Shown one piece after another: positions 32,782 to 41,941 of a stretch of DNA of 64,000 bases. The notes under the pieces were generated by a model. The model did not search any database and had not been told where the DNA came from. It worked only from the letters and a program-made list of their open reading frames with translations. Source of the DNA: Phytohabitans aurantiacus (GTDB lineage: Bacteria; Actinomycetota; Actinomycetes; Mycobacteriales; Micromonosporaceae); contig NZ_BSDI01000044.1 in assembly GCF_027923225.1 (NCBI RefSeq), positions 3,105 to 67,104 of the forward strand, in the 5' to 3' direction. Every line of letters begins with the position of its first letter. Position 1 is the first letter of the stretch. Position numbers and translations under genes: made by a program.

Positions 32782-33723
32782 GTGCGAGACTACGGCGTGA
32801 CCGCCGAACCGATCGCCGAGGCCCGCCGCTGGTGTGGCGAGTGCGACCGCCGCACGCGGCTCACCGCCGACGGCCGTCGCTGCGACCGGTGCAACCCCCT
32901 GGCCGGCCGCGACGAAGACCCGTATCGGCGGCGCGCCTGGTGCGGCGAGTGCGACCAGAACGATCGGATGATCCGCGACACGTCCGGCGCCCGCAAGTGC
33001 CGGCGCTGTCACCCGCTCGGGCGGCCACCGGCACAGTGGCCGATGCACGACGTGCCGGTCGGCTACACCGAGCAGCTCATGGCCTGCGAGTGGCTCTGCT
33101 ACATCTCCCCCACGCTGCGCCGGGTCGGCGGCGACCGGCTGCGGCTGCTGCTCCAGCGCTGGTTCGACACCGGGTGGACCCCGCGCGACGTGGTATACGC
33201 GCTCGACCACCTGCCGACCGGCGAGGCTCAACCGGGCGACGTACCCACCGCCACCTCCGATCCGAAGATCACCGAGGCGTACGTCAAGCGCCGGCTGCGC
33301 GGCTGGCTCGACGAGGAGCAGAACCCGCTTCCCGCGATCAACCAGCAGATCTCCGGCAACCGCGAGCGCCTGGTCGCGGCCCAGCTCGCGGCGCGGGAGG
33401 CGTGGCAGCGGCGGGCGCGGCTGGCAGTACCCCCGCAGCGCTCGGCGGCGGCCGCGCAGGCGCGTGCGATCGCGCGCGACGCGGCCGCGCGTGGCCGGCG
33501 CCGCCGCCAGGAGGCCGACGAACGCGAACGCGAGCGGCGCCACGCCGAGCTGGCCAGCCAGCGGGAGGCGGCGGCGCACTGGCAGGCGCTGCTCGGCGAT
33601 GCCGCGCCGCCACCGGCGCCCGAGCCCGCCAACCAGCGGCTGCGCGCGGCGCTCTCCGGCCCGACGCAGGTCATCAGCCTCCAGACGCTGTGGGAAGTGG
33701 CCCGTGCCAATCGCGGCGAATAA
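32782..33723 (+). CDS. Protein with tandem zinc ribbons and coiled basic tail
   Basis: A 313-residue protein not recognised as a known family. Two repeated zinc-ribbon units are clear: WCGECD ... CDRC (about 17-37) and WCGECDQ ... CRRCHPLG (about 53-78), each with CxxC pairs. A helical region (about 92-180) follows with PRDVVYALDHLPTG resembling a replication/HTH-type helper segment. A highly charged Arg/Ala/Glu coiled-coil region (about 195-270) comes next. It could bind nucleic acid. The start is GTG 32782, 6 bp after the rhamnose dehydrogenase stop, so it may be transcribed with it, but a role in rhamnose use is not indicated. Confidence 0.7.
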   Translation: MRDYGVTAEPIAEARRWCGECDRRTRLTADGRRCDRCNPLAGRDEDPYRRRAWCGECDQNDRMIRDTSGARKCRRCHPLGRPPAQWPMHDVPVGYTEQLMACEWLCYISPTLRRVGGDRLRLLLQRWFDTGWTPRDVVYALDHLPTGEAQPGDVPTATSDPKITEAYVKRRLRGWLDEEQNPLPAINQQISGNRERLVAAQLAAREAWQRRARLAVPPQRSAAAAQARAIARDAAARGRRRRQEADERERERRHAELASQREAAAHWQALLGDAAPPPAPEPANQRLRAALSGPTQVISLQTLWEVARANRGE

Positions 33724-33814
33724 GCAGCGCTGAGCAGAAATCGTGTGAACCGGTTGGCCCCCACCGACGTATAGGTCGAAGTTGGCCGCTTCTCGCGCGG
33801 GAGGAGCCTGGGCC

Positions 33815-35059
33815 ATGAATGACGCCGTCAACGACGTCGACCGGCGCGGTCAGGCATACGCCTTGCTCGGCGCCGTGCAGGCCACGGTGGTCGCCACGAT
33901 GACCGTGGTCGCTCTTCCGTTGCCCGCGATCGGCCGCGAGCTGGGGCTCGACCCGGCCGCCGCGGCGCTCGTGGGTGTCGCGTACGCGCTCGCGTTCGGC
34001 GTGCTGCTGCCGGTGGGCGGCCGCCTGGTCGACCGGTTCGGGGCGCGGCCGCTGCTGGTGGTGGGGCTCGCGGCGTTCGCGGGCGCCTCGATCGCGGCGG
34101 CGCTCGCCGCCGGCTTCGCGACCCTGACCATCGCGCGGCTCGGGCAGGGCGCGGGTGCCGCGCTCATCGCCCCGGCGGCGCTGGCAGCGGTACGCCTGCG
34201 CACCGCCCGCGGCGCGCAGCCGAAGGTGGCCGCCGCGTGGGGCGGCCTGTCGGTGCTGGGCGCCATCGCCGGCGCCCTGCTCCCCGGCGCCGTGGACGAC
34301 TGGGTCTCGTGGCGCTGGTGCTTCGCGCCGGCGGTACTGGTCTCGGCCGCCGCCCTGCACCTGGCGCCGCGACTCGTCTCGGACCCGCAGCGCGGGCGGG
34401 GGCGTGGCCGGGCGCCGCGGCCGGTGGCGTACCTGGCCGATCGCCGCCGGGTCCTGGGATTGCTGGCGATCGGACTCTGCGCCACCGGCGCGGCACTCGC
34501 CGGCCTGCTGCTCGTGGCGGCGCTGCCCGCGGACCGCCTCGTCCCGGCGCTCCTGCCGGGCGTCGCGGCGCTCGTACTCGCCGGCTACCTCGCCCGCCGC
34601 CCCCTGGCCGCGCGGGTGCCGGCCCGCCGCGATGCCGCGCCCGCACTGCTGACGGCGGGACTCGCGTCCGGCGCCGCCGGGCTGCTCCTGCTCTCGCGCG
34701 TCGGCCCCGACACCGGGTACGTGACGGTGGTGCTGCCCGGGCTCGTGCTGCTCGGTGCCGGGCTGGCGCTGGTGTTCGCGGCGGGCACCGTGCTCGCGCT
34801 GGCCGGGGTACCGGTGCACCGCTCCGGGCTGGCCGGCGGCGCGTTCAACGGCGCCCTGGCGCTGGGCGTGATCGCGGGGCTCGCGTTCGCGGGCGGCGCC
34901 TCGGGCACGGCGGCCGCCACAGCGGGCGTCGGTGCCGCGTTCGCGCTGCTGGCGATGCTCACCCCGCTGGCGGCCCCGCCGCGCGTGCGGATCGCCCGAT
35001 TCGACGTGGCCCTGAACCACAACTCCCGCGACGTCTGGCCCCTCCACACCCGGCCCTGA
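33815..35059 (+). CDS. MFS transporter
   Basis: A 414-residue major facilitator with about 12 membrane segments. The cytoplasmic motif GGRLVDRFGARPLL (about 69-82) is the conserved MFS loop between helices 2 and 3, and the opening VVATMTVVALPLPAIGRELGL is drug-exporter-like (DHA group). The substrate cannot be read. ATG 33815 has a GGGAGGAG site. A short basic stretch in the middle (RGRGRGRAPRP) joins the two halves. It is convergent with the anti-sigma factor gene, with only 7 bp between stops. Confidence 0.88.
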   Translation: MNDAVNDVDRRGQAYALLGAVQATVVATMTVVALPLPAIGRELGLDPAAAALVGVAYALAFGVLLPVGGRLVDRFGARPLLVVGLAAFAGASIAAALAAGFATLTIARLGQGAGAALIAPAALAAVRLRTARGAQPKVAAAWGGLSVLGAIAGALLPGAVDDWVSWRWCFAPAVLVSAAALHLAPRLVSDPQRGRGRGRAPRPVAYLADRRRVLGLLAIGLCATGAALAGLLLVAALPADRLVPALLPGVAALVLAGYLARRPLAARVPARRDAAPALLTAGLASGAAGLLLLSRVGPDTGYVTVVLPGLVLLGAGLALVFAAGTVLALAGVPVHRSGLAGGAFNGALALGVIAGLAFAGGASGTAAATAGVGAAFALLAMLTPLAAPPRVRIARFDVALNHNSRDVWPLHTRP

Positions 35060-35066
35060 CCAGGGG

Positions 35067-35780
35067 TTACACCGGGAGGGTGATGAAGCGGCGGCCGGCC
35101 GTGTTGACCACCTCTACCGCGGCCACGTTGTCCGGGGCCACCGCCGCGCTGCCGTCCAGCGTGGTGCCGCCGCTCTCGCCGGCCTTCGACACGATCCAGC
35201 CAGCGGCGATCTCCCGCGAGCCGTCCTTGCCCACCACGATCAGCCGGCAGTTCTCCCCAGCGGGGATGCCGTTGACCGCGGCGTTGACCCGCACCCAGCC
35301 GGCGGCCGGTACGACGCGGGCGGTCAGGCGCACCCCGCTCGACGGGTCCTCGACCGTGCCGGCGCGGGTGCCCGGTACAGCAGACGTCACCGACACCGAC
35401 GGCGCCGACGGTGTGGTCTGGGCACTCGGCGCCGGGGCCGTATTGCGGCCCACCGCGACCCCGGCGCCGAGCGCCCCAGCTAGTGCGACCGCCGCCGCGG
35501 CGACCGCCGGCACCCAACGGCGCCGGCTGCTCCGCGTGGCCTCGCCGCGCACCTGGCGCAGCGTCCGCTGGAGCACCAGGTCGGCGTCCGGCGGGCCCTG
35601 CAGCAGGGCCTCCGACGGGATGTCGTTGAGCAAATCCTTCACCGCCTCCAGCTCCGCCAGGTCGGCCCGGCACTCCGGGCACTCGGCGAGGTGGGCGTCG
35701 ACAGCGTGCCGCTCGTCGGGGTCGAGCGTCTCCAGCACGTACGCGCCAAGCTGCGGCGCCTCGTGGGAACCAGCGCTCAT
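35067..35780 (-). CDS. Zinc-binding anti-sigma factor (RskA-like)
   Basis: A 237-residue membrane protein. The N-terminal zinc-finger anti-sigma motif is H...HLAECPECRADL (about 24-42), one membrane helix lies at about 89-110, and the extracellular RskA-type domain follows (about 140-237). It should hold the neighbouring ECF sigma factor at the membrane and release it after regulated proteolysis. The first codon is ambiguous: ATG 35780 (overlapping the sigma stop as TGATG) or GTG 35783; the ATG is used here. Coupled overlap with the sigma gene strongly supports the pairing. Confidence 0.92.
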   Translation of the reverse strand: MSAGSHEAPQLGAYVLETLDPDERHAVDAHLAECPECRADLAELEAVKDLLNDIPSEALLQGPPDADLVLQRTLRQVRGEATRSSRRRWVPAVAAAAVALAGALGAGVAVGRNTAPAPSAQTTPSAPSVSVTSAVPGTRAGTVEDPSSGVRLTARVVPAAGWVRVNAAVNGIPAGENCRLIVVGKDGSREIAAGWIVSKAGESGGTTLDGSAAVAPDNVAAVEVVNTAGRRFITLPV

Positions 35781-36301
35781 CACGCCACCCCTTTCAGGGC
35801 GGCGGAGCGCCCGAGCAGCAGTTCTCGCAGGTTCTTCATCGCGTTGTGGGACCGGGACTTGACGGTGCCCGGCGGGATGCCGAGATGTTCCGCGGTCTCC
35901 GCGACGCTGCGCCCCTCGAAGTAGATCTCCACGAGCACGCTGCGGTGCTCCTCGGAGAGGCGTTCCAGGGCGTCCATCGCCACCACGGAGTCGACCACCC
36001 GATCGGCGTGGTCACGCTCGACCGGCACCGTGGCCGGCGACTCGGCGACCTCCGTCGGCCTGATCGACTTCGCGCGCATCTTGTCGGTCATGACGTTGCG
36101 CGCCACCGTGAACAGCCAGCCCCGGATCGAGCCGGTCTGCTCCGACAGCGTCGCGGCGTGCCGCCAGGCCCGGATGAGGGTCTCCTGCAGCACGTCTTCG
36201 GCCAGCGCACGGTCACCGGTCACCCGGCTCGCGTACGCCAGCAGCGCCTTGCCATGCTGCTCGTACAGCGACCTCACCAGCGCCTCGTCGCTGGAAGCCA
36301 T
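35780..36301 (-). CDS. ECF sigma factor
   Basis: A 173-residue extracytoplasmic-function sigma factor. Region 2 (about 10-75: ALAEDVLQETLIRAWRHAATL) and region 4 (about 115-165: LSEEHRSVLVEIYFEGRSVAETAEHLGIPPGTVKSRSHNAMKNLRE) are complete. It resembles the SigK/SigL group paired with RskA-like anti-sigma factors, and its gene overlaps such a gene. It probably responds to an envelope or redox signal. The DUF1996 gene on the same strand just downstream of the pair's other side is not an obvious target. Confidence 0.93.
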   Translation of the reverse strand: MASSDEALVRSLYEQHGKALLAYASRVTGDRALAEDVLQETLIRAWRHAATLSEQTGSIRGWLFTVARNVMTDKMRAKSIRPTEVAESPATVPVERDHADRVVDSVVAMDALERLSEEHRSVLVEIYFEGRSVAETAEHLGIPPGTVKSRSHNAMKNLRELLLGRSAALKGVA

Positions 36302-36359
36302 CCGCCCGCCCCTCTCCCCGCGGTCACTGGCACTACGACGGGACCGCGCGATCGGTTCA

Positions 36360-37277
36360 CTAACAATCCTCGCCGGTGTTCAGGCATTTCACGATGCGGG
36401 TCATCAGCTTCTCCGACATGAGGTTGACCAGGAACGCGTGGTCGGTCACCGGGTTGCCCCGCTGGTCCGGAAACCCGTCGATCGCGAACCGGTCGCCGTC
36501 CGGCCGCGAGTACGCCACCACCAGCCGCAGCCGCGGCACCGCGAATGTCCCGGATGGACACCCCTGCTGTCCGGGAAACACCAGGTGGGCGCGGTGGTCC
36601 GGGCTGTCGACGCGCCGCCCGTCCCAGCAGCTCGGAAAGTCGAACACGCGCAGCACCCGCGCCCCTCGGGGGCACAGCGGGTAGCGGGTGCCGAGCGAGC
36701 CGCCGCCCGCGCAGGTCCAGGTGGGCCGGGCCAGCCCGGTGTCGTGGGTGGCGGCGCGGGCGTCGCCGGTGGTCGCCCTCATGAGCCGCGGCATCGCCAC
36801 GACCTCGCTATTCGGGTCCGGGTACGCCGTCAGCGTCACCGACAGCGGCACCTCGATCTCGCCGTGGCCGGTATCGGCGCGAACGCCCTTCCTCAAGACC
36901 GGCCAGTAGTACGTGGACTTGTCGCCGTTGGTGCAGGTCGTATCCGCGGCGGCGAGGGTCGCGTCGGTCGAGTCGAGCCCGGTCGAGAGGTTGCCGACGT
37001 AGTCGTGCACGTGATGCGGCGGGCCGGGCACGCCGGGCGCGACGACGTAGTTGGCGGTGTTGCGGTGGCCTTCGAGGTTGCGCCCGCAGGACCAGGTGAA
37101 GACGTTGGGGCCGAGCGTCGGCTCGCTGCCCGACGCGGTGACCTTCGCGTAGTAAGGATCATCGGCGCGCTCGTCCGTCGACTGTGAACCGCACGCCTGC
37201 AGCGCGAACGCGAGAACCAGAAATACCGTGAACCGGCCGGCACGGCTGGCCGTATTGGAGGCAACCACATCAATCAC
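36360..37277 (-). CDS. DUF1996 secreted lipoprotein
   Basis: A 305-residue exported protein of the DUF1996 family, whose founding members are fungal and actinobacterial secreted proteins of unknown function. The signal peptide ends in lipobox ALQAC, giving a lipid-anchored Cys. The conserved elements FTWSCGRNLEGHRNTANYVVAPG, HHVHDYVGN, ARPTWTCAGG and RVFDFPSCWDGRRVDSPDHRAHL are present, with several conserved Cys and His. The start is uncertain: GTG 37277 (used here) or GTG 37268. It is divergent from the next gene with about 70 bp between starts. Confidence 0.85.
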   Translation of the reverse strand: MIDVVASNTASRAGRFTVFLVLAFALQACGSQSTDERADDPYYAKVTASGSEPTLGPNVFTWSCGRNLEGHRNTANYVVAPGVPGPPHHVHDYVGNLSTGLDSTDATLAAADTTCTNGDKSTYYWPVLRKGVRADTGHGEIEVPLSVTLTAYPDPNSEVVAMPRLMRATTGDARAATHDTGLARPTWTCAGGGSLGTRYPLCPRGARVLRVFDFPSCWDGRRVDSPDHRAHLVFPGQQGCPSGTFAVPRLRLVVAYSRPDGDRFAIDGFPDQRGNPVTDHAFLVNLMSEKLMTRIVKCLNTGEDC

Positions 37278-37346
37278 CGTAGAGCCAGCGCCGGTCCTGG
37301 CGACAATTGCCTGCCCGCCTGGCGATCGCAACGCGGGGTGAGTCCA

Positions 37347-38240
37347 ATGAGTACCCGTCCGCTGATCGTCCTCATCGTCGCCGCCGCGCTGGCGGGGTGC
37401 GGGGCGCCAGCGGCACGCTCTGTCCCTGACGTCACGGGGCCTGCCACCGGCCCTGCCTCCGGGGCCGGTGGTTCGGCGCCTCTGGTGCTGCGGGTGGCCG
37501 AGCTCGACGGGTTCTCGCCCATCGTGATCAGCGGTGACGGGCGCACGGTGTACCGGTTCGACCGCGACTCGACCGATCCTCCGGCCAGCGAGTGCTGGAC
37601 CATGTGCCTGAAGACCTGGGAGCCGGTGCTGGCGCCGGACGGTTTCCGGGTCGAGACGGGCATCGAGCCGCAGATGGTCGGCACCGTGACCCGGCTGGAC
37701 GGCGGTAAGCAGCTGACCCTGGACGGCTGGCCGATGTACCACTTCCGCAAGGACGTGCGGCTCGGCCAGACCGCCGGACACGGCGCGGGCAACGTCTGGT
37801 TCGCGATCGGGCCGCGCGGCGGGAAAGCCGAGCAGGCGGCCGCACCGGCGAAACCGGGCACCTCCGGCCGGCCGCAGGTCCTGCGGGTGGCGTACCTGGA
37901 CCGCTTCTCCCCCGTCGTGATCAACGGCACCGGCCGCACGGTGTACCGGTACGACCGGGACCGCACGAACCCGCCGAAGAGCGCGTGCACCGGCGAGTGC
38001 CTGGAACGCTGGGAGCCGGTACTGGCACCGGACGGCGTGCAGATCGACGCCACCCTCGACGCCAGCCTCGTCGGCGTGATCACCCGGCCGGGCGGCGCCC
38101 AGCAGCTCACGCTCGACAGCCGCCCCCTGTACTACTTCCGCACCGACCGGAAGCTCGGCCAGACCGCCGGCCACGGCGTGGGCGACGACTGGTTCGCGGT
38201 CTCCCCCGACGGATCCCGCGCCAAACGCGTCGCGTCTTAG
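37347..38240 (+). CDS. Lipoprotein with two COG4315-type repeats
   Basis: A 297-residue exported lipoprotein (lipobox LAGCG, Cys 18). It has two copies of the COG4315/SCO0930-type domain with the YxFxxD signature: VYRFDRDSTDPP and VYRYDRDRTNPP. Each unit repeats PVLAPDG, LTLDxxPxYxFRxDxxLGQTAGHG, and a paired Cys segment (CWTMCLKTW, CTGECLERW). The function is unknown; single-domain relatives are small periplasmic or cell-surface proteins with redox roles suggested. The duplication is internal and recent enough to align over its full length. ATG 37347 is preferred over GTG 37338. Confidence 0.83.
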   Translation: MSTRPLIVLIVAAALAGCGAPAARSVPDVTGPATGPASGAGGSAPLVLRVAELDGFSPIVISGDGRTVYRFDRDSTDPPASECWTMCLKTWEPVLAPDGFRVETGIEPQMVGTVTRLDGGKQLTLDGWPMYHFRKDVRLGQTAGHGAGNVWFAIGPRGGKAEQAAAPAKPGTSGRPQVLRVAYLDRFSPVVINGTGRTVYRYDRDRTNPPKSACTGECLERWEPVLAPDGVQIDATLDASLVGVITRPGGAQQLTLDSRPLYYFRTDRKLGQTAGHGVGDDWFAVSPDGSRAKRVAS

Positions 38241-38470
38241 ACGATCTATTCCAAGGGGAATGCGGCCTCACCCTCCGCACCCAGTCACGCCCAAGATCCC
38301 GACAAAATCCCTGATTTTGTCGCATCCGCAGCGCTCGGAGGCAGCAACATCAGGGATTTCGCCGCCACGTCCGGGCGCGGGTCGTGTAGCCGCGGACGGC
38401 GAGGCCGCGGGAGCGGCGGTCCTACGCGCGGCGGACGTCGCGGTAGCTCAATATCCCTTCGAATAGATCG
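38241..38470. other. Intergenic region with hairpins and family D repeat, no gene seen
   Basis: 230 bp between two convergent genes. GACAAAATCCCTGATTTTGTC (38301-38321) is an 8-bp stem with a 5-nt loop. AAATCCCTGAT (38305-38315) also pairs with ATCAGGGATTT (38350-38360), so two alternative hairpins share one arm. The family D repeat follows. Confidence 0.7.
38380..38449 (+). repeat. Family D repeat, about 71 bp, copy D1
   Basis: Reads GTCGTGTAGCCGCGGACGGC, then GAGGCCGCGGGAGC, and ends CGTCGCGGTAGCTC. The same unit occurs at 48923-48993 (direct) and 54826-54897 (inverted). This copy is the most diverged of the three in its middle. Confidence 0.8.
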
Positions 38471-39694
38471 TCAGGGGCGCATGCCGAACAAGAAGCGGGT
38501 CACCGCGGTGCGCCGCACGAGCAGGTCGTACGCCGCCAGCGTGAGCGCGAGCGACGCCGCCACGAGCGCGAGGTACTTCACCAAGATCGACGCGTCCCAC
38601 CGCACCACCTGATAGGCGACCGCCACGACGATCGGCTGGTGCAGGATGTAGAGCGGCAGCACGGCCGCGCCGAGATAGGCGTACGCGCGGGCCTTGCGAC
38701 TCGGCGGTCTGGTGGCTCGCGCCGGGTCGGGCGCGGGCCGGCGGCGACGGTCGAGCAGGCCGAGGATGCCGGTCACCCAGCACCACCCGGCCACCCCGAA
38801 GAACGCGCGAGCGGTCATCGCCAGCGGCGTCAGCTCCGTGAACGGCTCGTCGACGGCCAGGAACAGCGGCATGCCGGCCGCGAACGCCGCGACGCCCACG
38901 ACAGCGGCGATCACCGCGTCGCGGCGCATGGCCTCGCGGTATCGCCCGTCGGCCGCCATGACGAAGCCGAACAGGAAGAACAGCAGGTACGCCCAGCGAC
39001 TCCAGCCGGCGAACGCCTCCTCCAGCCCGACCAGCGCACAGATGACCGCGATCGGCAGTGCCGGCAGCAGCACCAGGCCGCGGTGCCGCGTGACCGCCGC
39101 CGCGATCCCGTCACCGGTCGACGCGGCGCGACCGGCCAGCAGCCGCACCACCGCCGCCAGCATGAGCGAGAACGCCAGCAGCAGCACCACGAACCACAGG
39201 TGCCCGGTCTCGAAGTGCTCGCCGCCGAGGATGAACGGGAAGTCGGCCAGGTCGAGGTGCACGTCGAAGAAGCTCAGCAGGAAGCGCGGGTACGACTCGT
39301 CGTAACCGGGATCGGCGGCGCGCAGCCGCAGCCACTGCGGTATCGGGATGATCGTCAGCGTCGCGAACACCAGCGGCACGCCCAGCCGGAGCAGCCGCTC
39401 GACCGCGAACCCGCCCGGACCGCGCTTGCGCATCGAATGCCACGAGCCGAGCCCCGCGATCAGGAACAGGATCGGCATCGCCCACACCACCGCGAACCCC
39501 GCCATGATCATGATGGCGCTCGTGGTCTCGGGGTTCTTGACGTAGTAGTCGTCTTCGGTGTCGAAGACCAGCGCCGAGTGGAAGAAGACCAGCCCCACCA
39601 CGACCAGCGCGCGGATCGCGTCGAGCTCAGGGCGCCGCTCGGCCGCCACCGGACGCGCCACTGCCCGTGCACTCGCTGGCTGTTCGCTGGCCAT
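38471..39694 (-). CDS. Acyltransferase 3 family membrane protein
   Basis: A 407-residue membrane acyltransferase with about ten helices. The N-terminal ERRPELDAIRALVVVGLVFFHS is the family signature (R and H). It is followed by a mid-protein FETGHLWFVVLLLAFSLM segment and a late PLYILHQPIVV with the conserved His. Such enzymes acetylate or acylate sugars, peptidoglycan, antibiotics or extracellular polymers. The acceptor here is unknown. ATG 39694 is the start by homology of the N-terminus. Confidence 0.9.
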   Translation of the reverse strand: MASEQPASARAVARPVAAERRPELDAIRALVVVGLVFFHSALVFDTEDDYYVKNPETTSAIMIMAGFAVVWAMPILFLIAGLGSWHSMRKRGPGGFAVERLLRLGVPLVFATLTIIPIPQWLRLRAADPGYDESYPRFLLSFFDVHLDLADFPFILGGEHFETGHLWFVVLLLAFSLMLAAVVRLLAGRAASTGDGIAAAVTRHRGLVLLPALPIAVICALVGLEEAFAGWSRWAYLLFFLFGFVMAADGRYREAMRRDAVIAAVVGVAAFAAGMPLFLAVDEPFTELTPLAMTARAFFGVAGWCWVTGILGLLDRRRRPAPDPARATRPPSRKARAYAYLGAAVLPLYILHQPIVVAVAYQVVRWDASILVKYLALVAASLALTLAAYDLLVRRTAVTRFLFGMRP

Positions 39695-39808
39695 ACCGAC
39701 CCCCGCTGGTCGTCCCGACGCATCGATCCTGTCACCCCGACGGGCCGTCGCGCTGCCCCCTAACCGGCCGGAGGTATGACCGCCGTCGATCTCGGGTACA
39801 CCGGACGC

Positions 39809-40507
39809 ATGAGGCGCTTGTGGTGGATCGTGGCTGGCGTGGCGGTCGCGGTGGTGGCCGCGGCGACCGTGCTCGTGGCGCTGGTCGAGGCCGCCCGCGA
39901 CGGCGACGACGTGGTGCTGTCCGCGCCACGCGGCGACCGGGACTCGGCGACGTTCGAGCTGGTGAGCGGGGCGACCGTCGTGCTGGTTCGCTCGGCCGAC
40001 CTGGGCGGCGACCTGTACCGGATCTCGGCTTCCCACCCCGACTCCCCGGACCGGCCGGACGTGATCGGCGAGGACGGCGTGGTCCGGCTGGCGCTGCCGG
40101 GCGGTACGTCCTCGGTCGACGTGCGGCTCAGCGCGGCGGTCGCCTGGCACGTGCGCATCGCGGCAGGCGCCGCCGACCAGCGGCTCGACCTCGGCGCCGG
40201 CCCGGTATCGGCCGTGGACCTGGCCGGCGGCGCCAACGCCATCGACCTCGTGCTGCCGTCCGCGGCCGGCACCCTTCCGGTACGGGTCACCGGCGGCGCC
40301 GGTCAGGTGAGCGTGCGGACGGCCGGTGGCGCCCCGGCCCGGGTACGGGTCGGCAGCGGCGCCGCTCAGGTCACTGTGGACGGTCAGGGCCACACCGGCG
40401 TGGCGGGCGGCACCGTCTTCGAACCGCCGCAGTGGGCCGCCGCCCGCGACCGGTACGACATCGACGTGGCGGCGGGAGTGTCGACGCTGACGGTGGCACG
40501 GCGCTGA
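39809..40507 (+). CDS. Membrane-anchored protein of unknown function
   Basis: A 232-residue protein not recognised. An N-terminal membrane helix (about 4-27) is followed by an extracytoplasmic domain rich in Gly, Ala and Val with repeated strands VDLAGGANAIDLVLPSA, VRVTGGAGQVSVRTAGG and VRVGSGAAQVTVDG, like a stacked beta-structure (DUF4097/adhesin-like). An alternative start at ATG 39776 adds eleven residues but has its Shine-Dalgarno only one base away. Convergent with the TPR gene, 1 bp between stops. Confidence 0.7.
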   Translation: MRRLWWIVAGVAVAVVAAATVLVALVEAARDGDDVVLSAPRGDRDSATFELVSGATVVLVRSADLGGDLYRISASHPDSPDRPDVIGEDGVVRLALPGGTSSVDVRLSAAVAWHVRIAAGAADQRLDLGAGPVSAVDLAGGANAIDLVLPSAAGTLPVRVTGGAGQVSVRTAGGAPARVRVGSGAAQVTVDGQGHTGVAGGTVFEPPQWAAARDRYDIDVAAGVSTLTVARR

Positions 40508-40508
40508 C

Positions 40509-41879
40509 TCAGCGGCCCAGCGCGCGTGCCGCCTGTTCGAGCATCCCTACGAACTGGGTGATGGCGGGCTGGTTGGGGTGCCCCGGTGGCAGCGCCCTCA
40601 GCGCCGCGTGCGCCAGCTGGCGCGCTTCGTCGAACGCGCTGAGCGTCTTCGTCGCCACGCAGTACTGCCACAACGCCTGCGCGGCGCTGATGGCGATCGG
40701 CGGGAACCGCGGGTCGCTGGGCTCCGCGAGCGCGATCGCGGAGCGCGCGTGCTTGACGGCTTCGAAGATGACCGCTGAATCTTTGCGAGCGTCGTAGAGC
40801 AGCACGAGCGCGTTGACGAGGTTGCCGATGGTGCCGGCTCGCTCGGTGTCGTCGCCCTCGGCTGTGCTGGCGGCCGTGCGGCCGGCCACGACGGCTTCGA
40901 CCAGCACCGACACGTCGCCGCCGCGCTGGTACAGGTCGATGAGCGTGGTGGCGAGCGCACCCGACGCGCGGGACCGGCCGGCACCGCTCGCCTCGGCGGC
41001 GGCGACCGCGGATCGGCCGGCCCGCGCCGCCTCGGCCAGCTTCGCCTCGTCACCGGTGCGGGCGGCGGCGGTGCGCAGCAGTACACAGAGGATCGCGTGG
41101 GCGTGGGCCGCCGAAGCCTGGTCGTCGGCGCTCGCCTCGACCGCGAGCCGCGCGGTGTCGATGGCGAGGGCCAGCACCGCCGGGTCGTCTGTGGACTGTG
41201 CCTGGAGTCGCAGCTGCTCGGCGGTGCCCAGCGGGTCGAACGGGTCGACGGTGACCGGTGTCGCCCTTTCCGAACGCGCTGGCTGGCGCTGCTTGGGCGG
41301 GCGTGGATTGCGCTCGGACTCCTCGACGACCATCCGCATGAACTGCCCGGACGGGTGCCCGCTGGTGGCGAGCTTGTCGGCCCACCGGCGGGCACCGGCG
41401 ACGTCGCCCTCGGCGAGCATCGTCGTGACTAGATTGGACATCGAGTCGGCGACGCCGGCCTCGGCGCCCAGCAGGTAGTACCGCCGGGCCCCGGCGTCGT
41501 CGCCGCGAAGCCGCAGCAGGTTGCCGAGGCTGTTGTACGTGTCGACGTTGCCCCGGTCGGCGGCCGCCCGCCACCACCGCTCGGCCTCGTCGACCCGGCC
41601 GTCTTCCTTGTTGAGCACACCGAGGTTGTGCATCGCGCCCGCGTTGCCCGCGTCGGCCGCGCGCTGGAAACAGCCGTATGCCCGGTCGCGCCGGCCCAGT
41701 TCCAGGAAGAACGCGCCGATGTCGGAGAGCACGCTCATGTCGGTGGTGCCGGACGCGGCCGTCAGATGCTCTATGGCGCGGGCGTTGTCGCCACTCCGCA
41801 TGGCCTGAATGGCGAGGCGCACCTGGTCCACAGAGGACTGGTCGCCGGGGTTCTTCTCTTTGCGGAACCGACCGAACAC
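40509..41879 (-). CDS. TPR/Sel1-repeat protein
   Basis: A 456-residue soluble protein. The first half (about 30-190) has Sel1/TPR-like helical repeats, for example AMRSGDNARAIEHLTAA, DRAYGCFQRAADAGNAGAMHNLGVLNKEDG and ARRYYLLGAEAGVADSMSNL. The second half (about 230-456) has further TPR-type helices such as DPAVLALAIDTARLAVEAS. Likely a protein-binding scaffold. The GTG 41879 (VFGRFRKEKN) is preceded by GGAAGG; a longer in-frame ATG at 41945 lacks a site. No partner is evident next to it. Confidence 0.75.
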   Translation of the reverse strand: MFGRFRKEKNPGDQSSVDQVRLAIQAMRSGDNARAIEHLTAASGTTDMSVLSDIGAFFLELGRRDRAYGCFQRAADAGNAGAMHNLGVLNKEDGRVDEAERWWRAAADRGNVDTYNSLGNLLRLRGDDAGARRYYLLGAEAGVADSMSNLVTTMLAEGDVAGARRWADKLATSGHPSGQFMRMVVEESERNPRPPKQRQPARSERATPVTVDPFDPLGTAEQLRLQAQSTDDPAVLALAIDTARLAVEASADDQASAAHAHAILCVLLRTAAARTGDEAKLAEAARAGRSAVAAAEASGAGRSRASGALATTLIDLYQRGGDVSVLVEAVVAGRTAASTAEGDDTERAGTIGNLVNALVLLYDARKDSAVIFEAVKHARSAIALAEPSDPRFPPIAISAAQALWQYCVATKTLSAFDEARQLAHAALRALPPGHPNQPAITQFVGMLEQAARALGR

Positions 41880-41941
41880 CCCGGGACCACCTTCCGCATC
41901 CGTGACGGTACGGATGCTAACAGTGGTTGGCAATACGTGGC

